Positions 8,343-17,549 of a DNA stretch of 64,000 nucleotides are shown one piece after another. Position numbers and translations under genes: made by a program. The notes below the pieces were generated by a model. That model was not told where the DNA came from and did no database searches. It saw only the letters and a list, made by a program, of their open reading frames with translations. How positions within the stretch are numbered: position 1 is the first letter of the stretch; every line of letters begins with the position of its first letter. This DNA comes from Pseudomonas palleroniana (GTDB lineage: Bacteria; Pseudomonadota; Gammaproteobacteria; Pseudomonadales; Pseudomonadaceae), in assembly GCF_003031675.1 (NCBI RefSeq), contig NZ_PYWX01000015.1, positions 1-64,000 of the forward strand, written 5' to 3'.

Positions 8343-8583
8343 TGATTCACTCCCTACGGTTTTCGTACAAAAAAAACCGACAGGCCAGCCAAAGTGGCCG
8401 TCGAGGGCTGAATCATCGGGGTTAGACGCTTATCTCTTAAAGTAATCTTTAAAGTTATACATATACCTAAACCGAATAAAAGAAATATCCTGAATCATCA
8501 AACCCCCGCCCACTGCGGCTTTGAGCGAAGACGTTATTTTTCAATGCTTTTCAGGCATACAAAATATTCAGAAAAGGTATGGC

Positions 8584-9435
8584 TCAGCCTGGGCTGTTTG
8601 CACACAAATCGAGCAATTGACGCTGCAGCGTCTGCCCTGGCGCCCCCAAGCCACTACGGCCGTATACAGCCAGCCGCACGCCCTGCACCGTCGGCAAACC
8701 ACTCTCCTCGCCGAGTACCACATGCCCAGGCTGCAGCACCCGTCGCGGCAACAGGCTGATCCCCAACCCCGCCGACACTGCCGAACACACGCTGGCCAAA
8801 CTCGCGCTGGAATAACCGATACGCCAGCGCCAGCCGCCCACTTCCAAGTGATGCAACATTTCATTGCGATACAACCCACCCACCGGAAAAGCCACCAGCG
8901 GCAGCGGGTCGCGCCCCAGGCACGGGGTGCTGCGGCTGTCGACCCAGCACAACGGTTCCGGCCAGGAAGCCAGGCAGTCATCGCTGTGGCCCATCTGCTT
9001 GACCAGCAGCACGTCAAATTCACCGCTGCGGTACTGGCGCTGCAATTCGGGACCGAGGCCGCTGGTGACCTCCAGCCTCACTCGGGGATGGCTCACCACA
9101 AAGGCCGAGAGCAATGGCATCAGGCGCTCGGCGGCAAAATCCTCCGGCACCCCAAGGCGCAGCACACCGTCGTTTTGCTGGTTGACCAAAACATCGGCGG
9201 CTTCTTCATGCAGCGCGAGGATGCGCCGTGCATAGGCCAGCAACCGTTCACCTTCGGCGGTAGCGACCACCCGGCGCTGGTCGCGGTCGAGCAACTGGCA
9301 CGCTACCGCGTCTTCCAGGCGCCGGATCTGCTGGCTCACGGTGGATTGGGTCAGGTGCAGGCGCTCGGCGGCGCGGGTGAAATTGGCGCAATCCACCACG
9401 GTCACAAAGCTGCGCAATAACACGGGATCGAACAT
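8584..9435 (-). CDS. LysR-family transcriptional regulator
   Basis: About 283 residues. The N-terminal winged helix reads LLRSFVTVVDCANFTRAAERL then LTQSTVSQQIRRLE, the classical LysR DNA-binding pattern, and a substrate-binding domain follows from about residue 90. The start is uncertain: ATG 9435 has a weak GGTGA; ATG 9447 and GTG 9459 are in the same frame. It is divergent from the MFS transporter gene, about 108 bases away, and probably controls it. Confidence 0.88.
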   Translation of the reverse strand: MFDPVLLRSFVTVVDCANFTRAAERLHLTQSTVSQQIRRLEDAVACQLLDRDQRRVVATAEGERLLAYARRILALHEEAADVLVNQQNDGVLRLGVPEDFAAERLMPLLSAFVVSHPRVRLEVTSGLGPELQRQYRSGEFDVLLVKQMGHSDDCLASWPEPLCWVDSRSTPCLGRDPLPLVAFPVGGLYRNEMLHHLEVGGWRWRIGYSSASLASVCSAVSAGLGISLLPRRVLQPGHVVLGEESGLPTVQGVRLAVYGRSGLGAPGQTLQRQLLDLCANSPG

Positions 9436-9543
9436 GGGCGTCACCATTGCATTTGCCACTGGTTGGCATGGTTATATTTAATTTCAGAATACCTCGGGTG
9501 CTCGCCATACTCACGCCTCGTCGATTGAGCGTAAGGGCACTGC

Positions 9544-10731
9544 ATGAGCCGCCATACATCCCTCGCCGGCTGGGGCCTGCTGGTCGTGCTGGGCCTGAAC
9601 CTGCGGCCGATCCTCAGCTCCATCAGCCCGTTGCTTGCGGACATTCGCCAGGCTACCGGCTTGAGCTTTCAGAGCAGCGCCCTGCTCACCAGCCTGCCGG
9701 TGATTTGCATGGGCCTGGTGGCACTGGTGGGTGTGCGTCTGGAGGCCCGTCTGGGTGAACGACGCGGCATCGCCCTGGGCTTGATAATGATCCTGCTGGC
9801 CTGCCTGGCACGCTGGTTGATGGGCCAGGCTTCGGCACTGCTGGCCACGGCGTTGCTGGGCGGTGCCGGCGTGGCGCTGATCCAGGCGCTGGTGCCGGCG
9901 ATGATCAAGCGCGAATTCCACCACCGCGTGCCGGTGGCGATGGGCGTGTATTCGGCGTCATTGATGGCCGGTGGCGGGCTGGCGGCCCTGCTGAGCCCGG
10001 TAGTCGCCACGCATTTTCAGCAATGGCAGGCGGGCCTTGGGGTCTGGCTGCTGCCCGCAATCGCTGCACTGTTGCTGTGGGGGTTTGTACCGCTGGGTGC
10101 GGCGAGAAGCGCAACCGTGATCCCCACCTTCAAGAGCCTGCGCAATCGTCGGGCGTGGCTGCTGGCCGTGTATTTCGGCCTGGTCAATTGCGGTTACATG
10201 AGCATGGTGGCGTGGCTGCCTGCGTACTATCAGCAACTGGGCTGGGGCGTACTGCCCAGCGGTTCGCTGCTGGCCTTCATGACCCTCTTCCAAGTGAGCG
10301 CCGCGCTGCTGATGCCGGTGCTGGCCCAGCGCGGCATCGACCGACGCCCCCTGCTCGGCATCAGTCTGCTGGCGCAGACCGTGGGCTACCTCGGCCTGTT
10401 GATGGCACCGCAGCAGTTCCCCCATGTGTGGGTGGCGCTGATCGGCTTCGGCCTGGGCGCCTGCTTCGCCTTGAGTTTGCTGCTGACCCTCGACCACCAC
10501 CGCGACCCGCGCCAGGCCGGGCAACTGGCGGCCTTCGTGCAAGGCGTGGGCTTTTTGATCAACGCCATTTCGCCATGGCTGACGGGCTGGCTACGTGAAC
10601 TCACCGGCACTTTTGTCAGCGCCTGGTGGGTACTGGCCGTTACCGTGGTGGCGATGCTGGTGGTGACGCGGGTGTTCAGCCCGGCCACCTATCGCAGCGG
10701 CTCAGAAGTCGTAGCGGCCAGTCACGCCTAG
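9544..10731 (+). CDS. MFS transporter, CynX/NimT family
   Basis: 395-residue, about 12-helix membrane transporter. The first loop pattern, GLNLRPILSSISPLLADIR, is typical of the CynX/NimT (cyanate / 2-nitroimidazole) branch of the major facilitator superfamily. Its natural substrate cannot be assigned. It is divergent from a LysR regulator gene. Its last 30 bases overlap the end of the convergent TonB-dependent receptor gene. Confidence 0.85.
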   Translation: MSRHTSLAGWGLLVVLGLNLRPILSSISPLLADIRQATGLSFQSSALLTSLPVICMGLVALVGVRLEARLGERRGIALGLIMILLACLARWLMGQASALLATALLGGAGVALIQALVPAMIKREFHHRVPVAMGVYSASLMAGGGLAALLSPVVATHFQQWQAGLGVWLLPAIAALLLWGFVPLGAARSATVIPTFKSLRNRRAWLLAVYFGLVNCGYMSMVAWLPAYYQQLGWGVLPSGSLLAFMTLFQVSAALLMPVLAQRGIDRRPLLGISLLAQTVGYLGLLMAPQQFPHVWVALIGFGLGACFALSLLLTLDHHRDPRQAGQLAAFVQGVGFLINAISPWLTGWLRELTGTFVSAWWVLAVTVVAMLVVTRVFSPATYRSGSEVVAASHA

Positions 10732-13017
10732 GGTACGAGGCGTCCCCAGCAAGCCTTCATAGCCGCCGTTACCGCCTGTCCACAACGTGGTGTAGTAGGT
10801 TTTATCGAAGGCATTTTTCAGCCACAACGACACGTCCCACTGCCCCTGCTGGTAGTTGCCGCGCAGGCCGGTAGACAGGTTGACCACGGCATAGGCGGGA
10901 ATCTGTCCGTAATCGGAGTCTTCCACGGTGCCCACCGCTTTGGAGCGGAACGCATAGCTGGCGGTCACGTAGGGCTCGAAGCCGTTATCCAGGTTCCATT
11001 TGTATTCGCCATTGGCGTTGGCGATCCACTTCGACGCGCCGACCACTTGATGCCCCGTGAGGTCGCACGACGCCGGCGCACCGGGGCGCAAGCTGACTTC
11101 CGGCGGGCATGGCGCATCCTTGTAAGACAGGTAGCTCACATCATTGAACGAGCCGTTGAGGTTCAGCGTCAGGCCCTTGACCGGCACCAGGGTGCTTTCC
11201 ACTTCAACGCCACGTGAGCGCACGGAGCCGGCATTGGTCAGGTACTGCACGCGGTTGTCCTGGTCATAGGCGTTCGTCTGGTAGCCGTTGACCTGGGTCC
11301 AGAACAGGTTGGCGTTAAGCTGCAGGCGGCGATCCCACAGCGTGCTCTTGAAGCCCAATTCGGCGTTGTTGGCACGCTCGGTGCCGATCAGCAAAGAGTC
11401 GGCCCCGGCGGTTGGCGCGGAGCCCACGGCCAAATTGACCCCACCGGATTTTTCGCCATGGGACAGCGTCGCGTAACCCAACAGGTTTTCATTGAAGTGA
11501 TAGGTGAGGTTGAGCAGCCCCGAGGGCGTGGCGCTGTACTGATTAAGGTCGCCCGAGTCATACGCTCCCGTGCGCCCGCGTCGCGCCGTGGCAGCGGCGC
11601 CGGCCACCGCAGCACCACCCAGCGGCGCATTACGCGTGACCCAGGCGCTTTTCTCTTCATAGGTGCCGCGTAGGCCGGAGGTGAAATCCAGACGCTCCGT
11701 CAGGTGCCAGGTGCCTTGGGCAAACAACGCAAAACTGTCGGTGCGGATATGCCCGTTGCCGACACTGCTGACATTGTTCAACGCACCGGCAGGTGTGCCG
11801 TTCCAGATATCGGCCTTGGGCCCGTAGTAGGCGAAGGACTTGTTATCCAGGTCGGAGCCGAAGTAATACGCGCCCAGCACGTAGTCGAAGAAGCCACCCG
11901 TGGGCGAGGCCAGCCGGAACTCCTGGGACCACTGTTTATCTTCCACCGATACGCCGGCGTTGTACGACGCGGGCACGTTGAGTCCGTCATCGTTGCGCGG
12001 GGTGAAATTCCACCAGCGATAGGCACTGACCGACGTCAGCGTGAAGTCACTCGGCAACGTCCAGTTGGCCTCCAGCGATGTACCGCCCTGGAACACGGTG
12101 ACGTGCTGGTCGCTGTCCAGGTTGACCTTGCGATGCGTGCCGTCCACCAGCGTTGCCCCCGCTGCAGCGGCCCGCGACTCATACAGATTGGTGCCATTGA
12201 TGGTCGGCCCGGTGCTGTACAGCACACGGGTGCCGGCGCTGGAGTCTTCCTCGTTGTAATCGCCAATCCAACGCAGGTTGAACGTCTCGCTGGGCTTGTA
12301 CAGCAGTTGCCCGCGAAAGCCCTGGCGTGAACCGCCATTGAGGTCGTGGCCGTCGTATTGGTTCTTGATGTCACCGTCGCTGCGCGTGCGGTAAGCCGAG
12401 AAACGCCCCGCCAAGTCATCGCTGAGCGGGCCGGAGATCGTGCCCTTGGTCTGGAAGTAACCGTCCTCGCCCAACGACGTCTCGATACTGCGCTCGGGGG
12501 TGAAACTCGGTGCGCGGGTGCTGATGTTGATCACCCCCGCCGTGGTGTTCTTGCCGAACAGTGTGCCTTGCGGGCCGCGCAATACTTCAAGCTGCTCGAT
12601 GTCCATCAAGTCGAACACCGCCATGCCCGGCCGCCCAAGGTACACGTTGTCGATATACAGCCCCACGCTGCCTTCCAGACCGTCACTGGCCGGGTTGTTG
12701 CCCAGCCCGCGGATCGACACGCTGGACTGGCGTGCATGCATGTAGGCGACATTGACGCTGGGCACCAGTTGCTGCAGATCCTGAATCCGATACACCCGCT
12801 GACTTTCCAGGGCCTGGCCACCGATCACGCTCATCGGCGTCGGCACGTCCTGGGCGCTTTCGGTACGCCGCCTGGCGGTGACCGTGACGGTCTCCAGTTG
12901 GCCGCTGGCGTTCTCGCCCTTGCTTGCCGGCACGGGTACTTCGGCGGCCTGGCTCGGCGACCAACTGCTGCTACCGGCCACTAACATGGCCATGGGCAAG
13001 GACTTCAACAGACTCAT
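10702..13017 (-). CDS. TonB-dependent outer-membrane receptor
   Basis: 771-residue receptor: signal peptide (cleavage after about residue 25, SQAAE), TonB-box-like ETVTVTA, plug domain with SVSIRGLGNNPASDG and EVLRGPQGTLFGKNTTAGVI, and a 22-strand barrel ending in an aromatic residue (TGRYDF). The start at 13017 has GGGGAG upstream. The sequence resembles receptors for small organic ligands more than siderophore receptors with an extension; no FecA-type signalling domain is present. The position between tonB-exbBD and sulfate-ester genes, and divergence from a LysR gene, suggest uptake of a sulfonate or sulfate ester (inference). Confidence 0.9.
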   Translation of the reverse strand: MSLLKSLPMAMLVAGSSSWSPSQAAEVPVPASKGENASGQLETVTVTARRRTESAQDVPTPMSVIGGQALESQRVYRIQDLQQLVPSVNVAYMHARQSSVSIRGLGNNPASDGLEGSVGLYIDNVYLGRPGMAVFDLMDIEQLEVLRGPQGTLFGKNTTAGVINISTRAPSFTPERSIETSLGEDGYFQTKGTISGPLSDDLAGRFSAYRTRSDGDIKNQYDGHDLNGGSRQGFRGQLLYKPSETFNLRWIGDYNEEDSSAGTRVLYSTGPTINGTNLYESRAAAAGATLVDGTHRKVNLDSDQHVTVFQGGTSLEANWTLPSDFTLTSVSAYRWWNFTPRNDDGLNVPASYNAGVSVEDKQWSQEFRLASPTGGFFDYVLGAYYFGSDLDNKSFAYYGPKADIWNGTPAGALNNVSSVGNGHIRTDSFALFAQGTWHLTERLDFTSGLRGTYEEKSAWVTRNAPLGGAAVAGAAATARRGRTGAYDSGDLNQYSATPSGLLNLTYHFNENLLGYATLSHGEKSGGVNLAVGSAPTAGADSLLIGTERANNAELGFKSTLWDRRLQLNANLFWTQVNGYQTNAYDQDNRVQYLTNAGSVRSRGVEVESTLVPVKGLTLNLNGSFNDVSYLSYKDAPCPPEVSLRPGAPASCDLTGHQVVGASKWIANANGEYKWNLDNGFEPYVTASYAFRSKAVGTVEDSDYGQIPAYAVVNLSTGLRGNYQQGQWDVSLWLKNAFDKTYYTTLWTGGNGGYEGLLGTPRTLGVTGRYDF

Positions 13018-13171
13018 AAGCGGCTCCCCAAGCGGAAATATCCAACAACGCATATTCCCTAAAGTTATTTATTTATGGTTTAACGAACATTTACTGCATA
13101 AGAGATTGCCTTTATAAGGAGTCGACCTGATGCATAGCCAATGCATTTCCCGGATATTTTTGATGTGAAAA

Positions 13172-14116
13172 ATGCATATCGACCTGCGCCAGCTTCGCCA
13201 CTTCATCGCCCTTGCCGAACACCGCAGTTTTGTCGCCGCGGCGTTGGCCGTGAGCCTGTCGCAGTCAGCGTTCAGCCGTAGCATCCAGGCGCTGGAACAC
13301 AGCGCCGGGTGCCAACTGGTCGATCGTGGGCGCAAGGACCTGGCGCCCACCAAACAGGGCCAGGTCCTGCTGGAACATGCACGCCGCCTGGTCAGCGGCG
13401 CACAGCAATTGGCCAACGAGATCAGCCAATTCAATGGCCTGGAGGCCGGTGAACTGCGCTTCGGTTGCGGGCCGGCACCGGCCGGCGGGTTGGTCCCCCG
13501 CGCCATCGGCAGTTTTATCGGGCGCTACCCCAAGGCCCGCGTGCAATTCCAGGTGGATGACTGGCAAAGCCTGAGCAAACGCCTGCTCAGCGAAGAGTTC
13601 GAGTTCTTCGTCGCCGACACCCGCCACTTCGAAGCCAACCCGGACTACCACACCCACCGCTTGCGCCCACGCCGCTGGTACTTCTGCTGCCGCGCCGGGC
13701 ACCCGCTGGCCCAGCGCGAGAGCGTGAGCGCCGCCGAGCTGATGAGTTACCCCCTGGCCGTGACCATCCGCCCGCCGAACCTGCGCAAAGTCATCGTCGA
13801 CCTCAGCGGCCGCCCGGATTACCTGCCCAATGTGGAATGTGAAAACGGCTACAGCCTGATGGGTGTGGTACTGCGCTCGGACGCCATCGGTATCGTCAGT
13901 GCCAACAGCGACGTGCTGCACATGGCCCGGGGCGAATTGGTGTGCCTGACCATCGATGGGCTGGCGGAGGACCTGGAGGAGCGTTACACCCGCTACGGCA
14001 TTGTCAGCCGGGCGGGCTATCGGCTGTCGCCGCTGGCGGAGGCGATGATTGAGCAGATCAAAGAAGTGGATGAACAGGATGAGGATGTCTGTTCATTGGA
14101 AAATTTTGCAGTTTGA
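13172..14116 (+). CDS. LysR-family regulator (paralogue 1)
   Basis: 314 residues. The HTH region reads LRQLRHFIALAEHRSFVAAA then SQSAFSRSIQALE. It is clearly paralogous to the regulator at 17550-18470: the segments LRFGCGPAPA, FQVD.W and SRxGxRLSPxAxAMIE are shared. It is divergent from the TonB-dependent receptor gene, which is its likely target. Three ATGCAT palindromes (13130, 13141, 13172) lie at its 5' end and may be part of an operator. The Shine-Dalgarno sequence is weak. Confidence 0.88.
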   Translation: MHIDLRQLRHFIALAEHRSFVAAALAVSLSQSAFSRSIQALEHSAGCQLVDRGRKDLAPTKQGQVLLEHARRLVSGAQQLANEISQFNGLEAGELRFGCGPAPAGGLVPRAIGSFIGRYPKARVQFQVDDWQSLSKRLLSEEFEFFVADTRHFEANPDYHTHRLRPRRWYFCCRAGHPLAQRESVSAAELMSYPLAVTIRPPNLRKVIVDLSGRPDYLPNVECENGYSLMGVVLRSDAIGIVSANSDVLHMARGELVCLTIDGLAEDLEERYTRYGIVSRAGYRLSPLAEAMIEQIKEVDEQDEDVCSLENFAV

Positions 14117-14248
14117 ATCGCCATCGGCTTCATAGATTAATAAATATCTAACATTCTCTTCATACTTGACGGCTATTAAAACAACTCACCTCCTCAAGAA
14201 TAAATTTATAAAAACCGTCGAGCCTATCTGTAAACAGGAAGTTGTTTA

Positions 14249-14710
14249 ATGGACTGTATCTTCTGCAATATCGCCCAAGGCACCGCTCCTTCTCATGTGC
14301 TATGGGAAGACGAAACCCACATGGCCTTTCTCTCCATCTTCCCCAATACCCCAGGTTTTAGTGTCGTCATTCCCAAGGCTCATCACGGCAGTTATGCATT
14401 TGCCGAGTCGGACAAAGTGCTTAGTAATCTGATCATCGCGGCCAAAAGGACTGCGCTGCTGCTGGACAGTGCGCTGAAGGGTGTCGCGCGGACCGGCATG
14501 ATTCTGGAGGGGTATGGCGTTGACCACTTGCACGCCAAACTCTTCCCGATGCATGGGACTGGGGAAGAGAGCACGTTCAAGAAGATCAGCTCAAGCGTAG
14601 ACAAATTTTTTGATCACTATGAGGGCTATATCTCCTCCCATGACTCAGCCAGGGCTGACGATTCGGTGCTGGCTGAGCTGGCCACGCACATCAGGTCTTT
14701 TGCCGATTGA
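14249..14710 (+). CDS. HIT-family nucleotide-binding hydrolase
   Basis: 153-residue histidine-triad protein. It opens with CIFCNIAQGTAPSHVLWED, a zinc-binding-type N-terminus seen in many HIT proteins, and ends its core with VDHLHAKLFPMH, the HxHx motif followed by K rather than the more common hydrophobic-hydrophobic pair. Expected activity is hydrolysis of nucleoside phosphoramidates or adenylylated compounds. AGGAAG precedes the ATG. It lies about 100 bases before the sulfatase gene on the same strand. A link with adenylylated sulfur intermediates such as APS is only a speculation. Confidence 0.85.
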   Translation: MDCIFCNIAQGTAPSHVLWEDETHMAFLSIFPNTPGFSVVIPKAHHGSYAFAESDKVLSNLIIAAKRTALLLDSALKGVARTGMILEGYGVDHLHAKLFPMHGTGEESTFKKISSSVDKFFDHYEGYISSHDSARADDSVLAELATHIRSFAD

Positions 14711-14813
14711 GCACGATGCGTGCGCTGCATAAAAACCATTCGCCAAATGCACTTGCCGATCACCCGACCGAACGGCGAAAACGTAAGCCTTTCCTCCGTT
14801 CGGTGCCCTTGCC

Positions 14814-16421
14814 ATGCCTCAGCCAAAACCCCTGCGCAACGTGCTGTACATCATGTGCGACCAACTGCGTCGCGATTACCTGTCGTGCTACGGCCATGCC
14901 CACCTGCACACGCCGAATATCGACCGTCTGGCCGCAGCCGGCGTGCGTTTCAGCCGGGCCTATACCCAGGGCACCATCTGTGGGCCGTCGCGGATGTCGG
15001 CGTACACCGGGCGCTATGTCAGCAGCCATCAAGTGGCGTGGAACGCCGTGCCGCTGCCCCTGGAAGAACTGACCATCGGCGATTACCTGCGCCCCCACGG
15101 CATCCGCACCGCGCTGGTCGGCAAGACCCACGCCACGCCAAACCTGGAAGCCTTGCAGCGCCTGCATATCGACCCCGACAGCGCACAGGCCGAGCCGCTG
15201 AATGAGGTCGGCTTCGACGCCTACTTCCGGCACGACGGCATCTACCCCGACAGCCCGTTGTTCGAAGACAAGCGCGAGTCAGCGCCTTACACCCACTACC
15301 TGCGCGAAAAAGGCTACGACGGCACCAACCCTTGGCATGAATGGGCTAATGCCGCCGCCGGTGAAAACGGTGAGGTGCTCAGCGGCTGGAAGATGCGCAA
15401 CGCCGGGCTGCCTGCGCGCGTCGCCGAAGCGCATTCGGAAACGGTCTACACCACCGACCGCGCCATCGACTTCATTCGCGAGCAAGCCGAGCAGCCTTGG
15501 TGCCTGCACCTGTCCTACATCAAGCCGCACTGGCCCTATATCGCCCCGGCGCCGTATCACGCGTTGTACGGCGCCGAGCATATCCAGGCGCCGATCCAGC
15601 CGGAGCACACCAGCGATCACCCGGTATACCAGGCGTTCCGTCAGCACCAGGAGAGCGTGAATTTTTCCCGTGACGAAGTGCGGCTCACGGTCATTCCAAC
15701 CTACATGGGCCTGATCAAACAGATCGACGATCAACTCGGCCGGCTGTTCGATTATTTGCAAAGCAACGGCCGCTGGGACGACACCTTGATCGTCTTCACC
15801 AGTGACCATGGCGATTTTCTGGGCGATCACTTCCTCGGGGAAAAAGAGTTCCTGCTGGAGCCGGCGGTGGGCGTGCCCTTGATCGTGCGCGACCCACGCG
15901 CAAGCGCCGATATCACCCGTGGTTCAGTGGACGAACGCCTGGTGGAGACCATCGACGCGCTCCCCACTTTCCTCGACGCCCTGGGCTTGCCTGCGGCCGA
16001 CCATCGCCTCGAAGGCCGCTCGCTGATCCCGCTGTTGCACGGCGCCCCCGTGAGCTGGCGCAACTACGCCATCGCCGAATACGACTACGCGTTCCAGGCC
16101 CCCGCCCGCGAACGCTTGGCGCAGCCTATCGACCGCTGCCGCATGACCATGGTGCGCAGCGAACGCTGGAAATACCTGGCGTATGACGGCTTTCGCGCAC
16201 AACTGTTCGACCTGGAAAACGACCCGCAGGAAGTGCACGACCTGGGTGCCGACCCCGCCTATGCGGCGGTGCGCGAAACGCACCTGGGTTATCTGTTCGA
16301 GTGGCTGCGCGGCTTGAAGCGGCGCACCACCATCAGCCACACGGAAATCGACGTGCGTGGCCGGCAGTTCAGATACGGTGAGCCGGAGGCGGAAAAAGTG
16401 GTTCAAATCGGGGTTTGGTAG
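14814..16421 (+). CDS. Sulfatase (formylglycine, Cys type)
   Basis: 535-residue alkaline-phosphatase-superfamily sulfatase. The N-terminal metal site is seen in CDQLRRDYLSCYGH. The formylglycine motif C-G-P-S-R is at residues 56-60 and is followed by TGRY. A second metal site is FTSDHGDFLGDH. The Cys must be converted to formylglycine by a maturase (not in this window). No signal peptide is visible, so it is predicted cytosolic, consistent with import of the ester by AtsRBC. The substrate (alkyl, aryl or choline sulfate) is not evident; a phosphonate or phosphodiester substrate is possible in this superfamily. Confidence 0.9.
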   Translation: MPQPKPLRNVLYIMCDQLRRDYLSCYGHAHLHTPNIDRLAAAGVRFSRAYTQGTICGPSRMSAYTGRYVSSHQVAWNAVPLPLEELTIGDYLRPHGIRTALVGKTHATPNLEALQRLHIDPDSAQAEPLNEVGFDAYFRHDGIYPDSPLFEDKRESAPYTHYLREKGYDGTNPWHEWANAAAGENGEVLSGWKMRNAGLPARVAEAHSETVYTTDRAIDFIREQAEQPWCLHLSYIKPHWPYIAPAPYHALYGAEHIQAPIQPEHTSDHPVYQAFRQHQESVNFSRDEVRLTVIPTYMGLIKQIDDQLGRLFDYLQSNGRWDDTLIVFTSDHGDFLGDHFLGEKEFLLEPAVGVPLIVRDPRASADITRGSVDERLVETIDALPTFLDALGLPAADHRLEGRSLIPLLHGAPVSWRNYAIAEYDYAFQAPARERLAQPIDRCRMTMVRSERWKYLAYDGFRAQLFDLENDPQEVHDLGADPAYAAVRETHLGYLFEWLRGLKRRTTISHTEIDVRGRQFRYGEPEAEKVVQIGVW

Positions 16422-16491
16422 GCCTTCGGGAGCAGCTACAAGTAAGAGCCAGGTGGCTTTTACTTGTAGCTTGTCGCTGAAAACTTGCCGC

Positions 16492-17397
16492 TCAAAGTCC
16501 CTTTGTCGTCTGACTGCGCTGCCCCTGCACACTCACCGGCACGTCGCCCTTGAGCGTCACCCGACGCACGATGCGCTCCTGGGTACCGTAGTCATCCACC
16601 GCGTAATGCTGGGTGGCGCGGTTGTCCCAGATCGCCACGTCGCCGGTGTTCCAACGCCAGCGCACAGTGTTCTCCAGGCGGGTGACATGGCTTTGCAGCA
16701 GGTTGAACAGCTGTGTCGAATCGGCCTGGGAATAACCCTTCAGCCGCTTGACGAAGTGCCCCAACAGCAGGGTTTTCTCACCACTGACCGGATGCACACG
16801 CACCACCGGGTGTTCGGTTTCGTACACCGTGGAGGTGAACACCTTGCGGTATTCCTCAAGCTTTTCCACCGACACATCCGGCTTGCGCCCGGCGTAGTCG
16901 TATTCGTTGCTGTGCACCGCCCACAGGTTGTCGGCCAGGGCCCGCAGTTCGATGCTGAGGTCGTTGTAGGCGCTGGCCGTATTGGCCCAGACCGTATCGC
17001 CACCCGCCTTGGGTGCCAGCACCGAACGCAGGATCGAGGCTTTGGGGTAGGCGTCGACGAAGGTCACGTCGGTGTGCCAGGAGTTGGCGCGCTGGCCGCG
17101 CGTGCCGTCCAGCTCCAGCAGAAAGCGCGTGCCGTCGCGGACCGGCACCGTCGGGTGCGCGATCGGTTCGCCGAGCAAGTGGGCGAAGGCTTCCTGGCTC
17201 TGGTCATCCAGGTGGGTCTGCTCGCGGAAGAAGATCACCTTGTACTGCACCAGGGCCTGCTGGATGGCCTCGACCGTCGCGGCGTCCAGCTCCCCAGACA
17301 GTTTGATGCCACGGATCTCGGCCCCTATACGCCCGGCGACCGGGTGGATGTCCAGTGCCTGGGGCACGTGTTGAACAGCTAATGCGGCGTTGCTCAT
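16492..17397 (-). CDS. atsK: 2-oxoglutarate-dependent alkylsulfatase (TauD family)
   Basis: 301-residue non-haem Fe(II) dioxygenase, the same length as AtsK of P. putida as I recall. The iron ligands are His and Asp in SWHTDVTF (about 107-114) and the distal His in NRATQHYAVDDY; the Arg in QERIVRR would bind 2-oxoglutarate. It releases sulfite from alkyl sulfates by oxidation. Placement beside atsR-atsB-atsC supports AtsK over taurine dioxygenase. There is no Cys and no Met after the start codon. It is divergent from a LysR gene; GAGGG precedes the ATG. Confidence 0.87.
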   Translation of the reverse strand: MSNAALAVQHVPQALDIHPVAGRIGAEIRGIKLSGELDAATVEAIQQALVQYKVIFFREQTHLDDQSQEAFAHLLGEPIAHPTVPVRDGTRFLLELDGTRGQRANSWHTDVTFVDAYPKASILRSVLAPKAGGDTVWANTASAYNDLSIELRALADNLWAVHSNEYDYAGRKPDVSVEKLEEYRKVFTSTVYETEHPVVRVHPVSGEKTLLLGHFVKRLKGYSQADSTQLFNLLQSHVTRLENTVRWRWNTGDVAIWDNRATQHYAVDDYGTQERIVRRVTLKGDVPVSVQGQRSQTTKGL

Positions 17398-17549
17398 GGT
17401 GACGACCCTCTAGTGCGCTCTATTGATATGCAATTTAGATCTAGCAAATCAACATATGCTTCGTTGACGGAATAAGAGCTTGCATTTAAAACCTCAGCTC
17501 CCAGGGTCGCAAATGCCTTCGACCTATTTTTCAGATGCCGGGAAAGCAT

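Noticed and set aside
8343..8583. Fur box upstream of tonB
   Set aside because: The region is AT-rich, but I could not align a convincing 19-base Fur consensus, so no site is listed.
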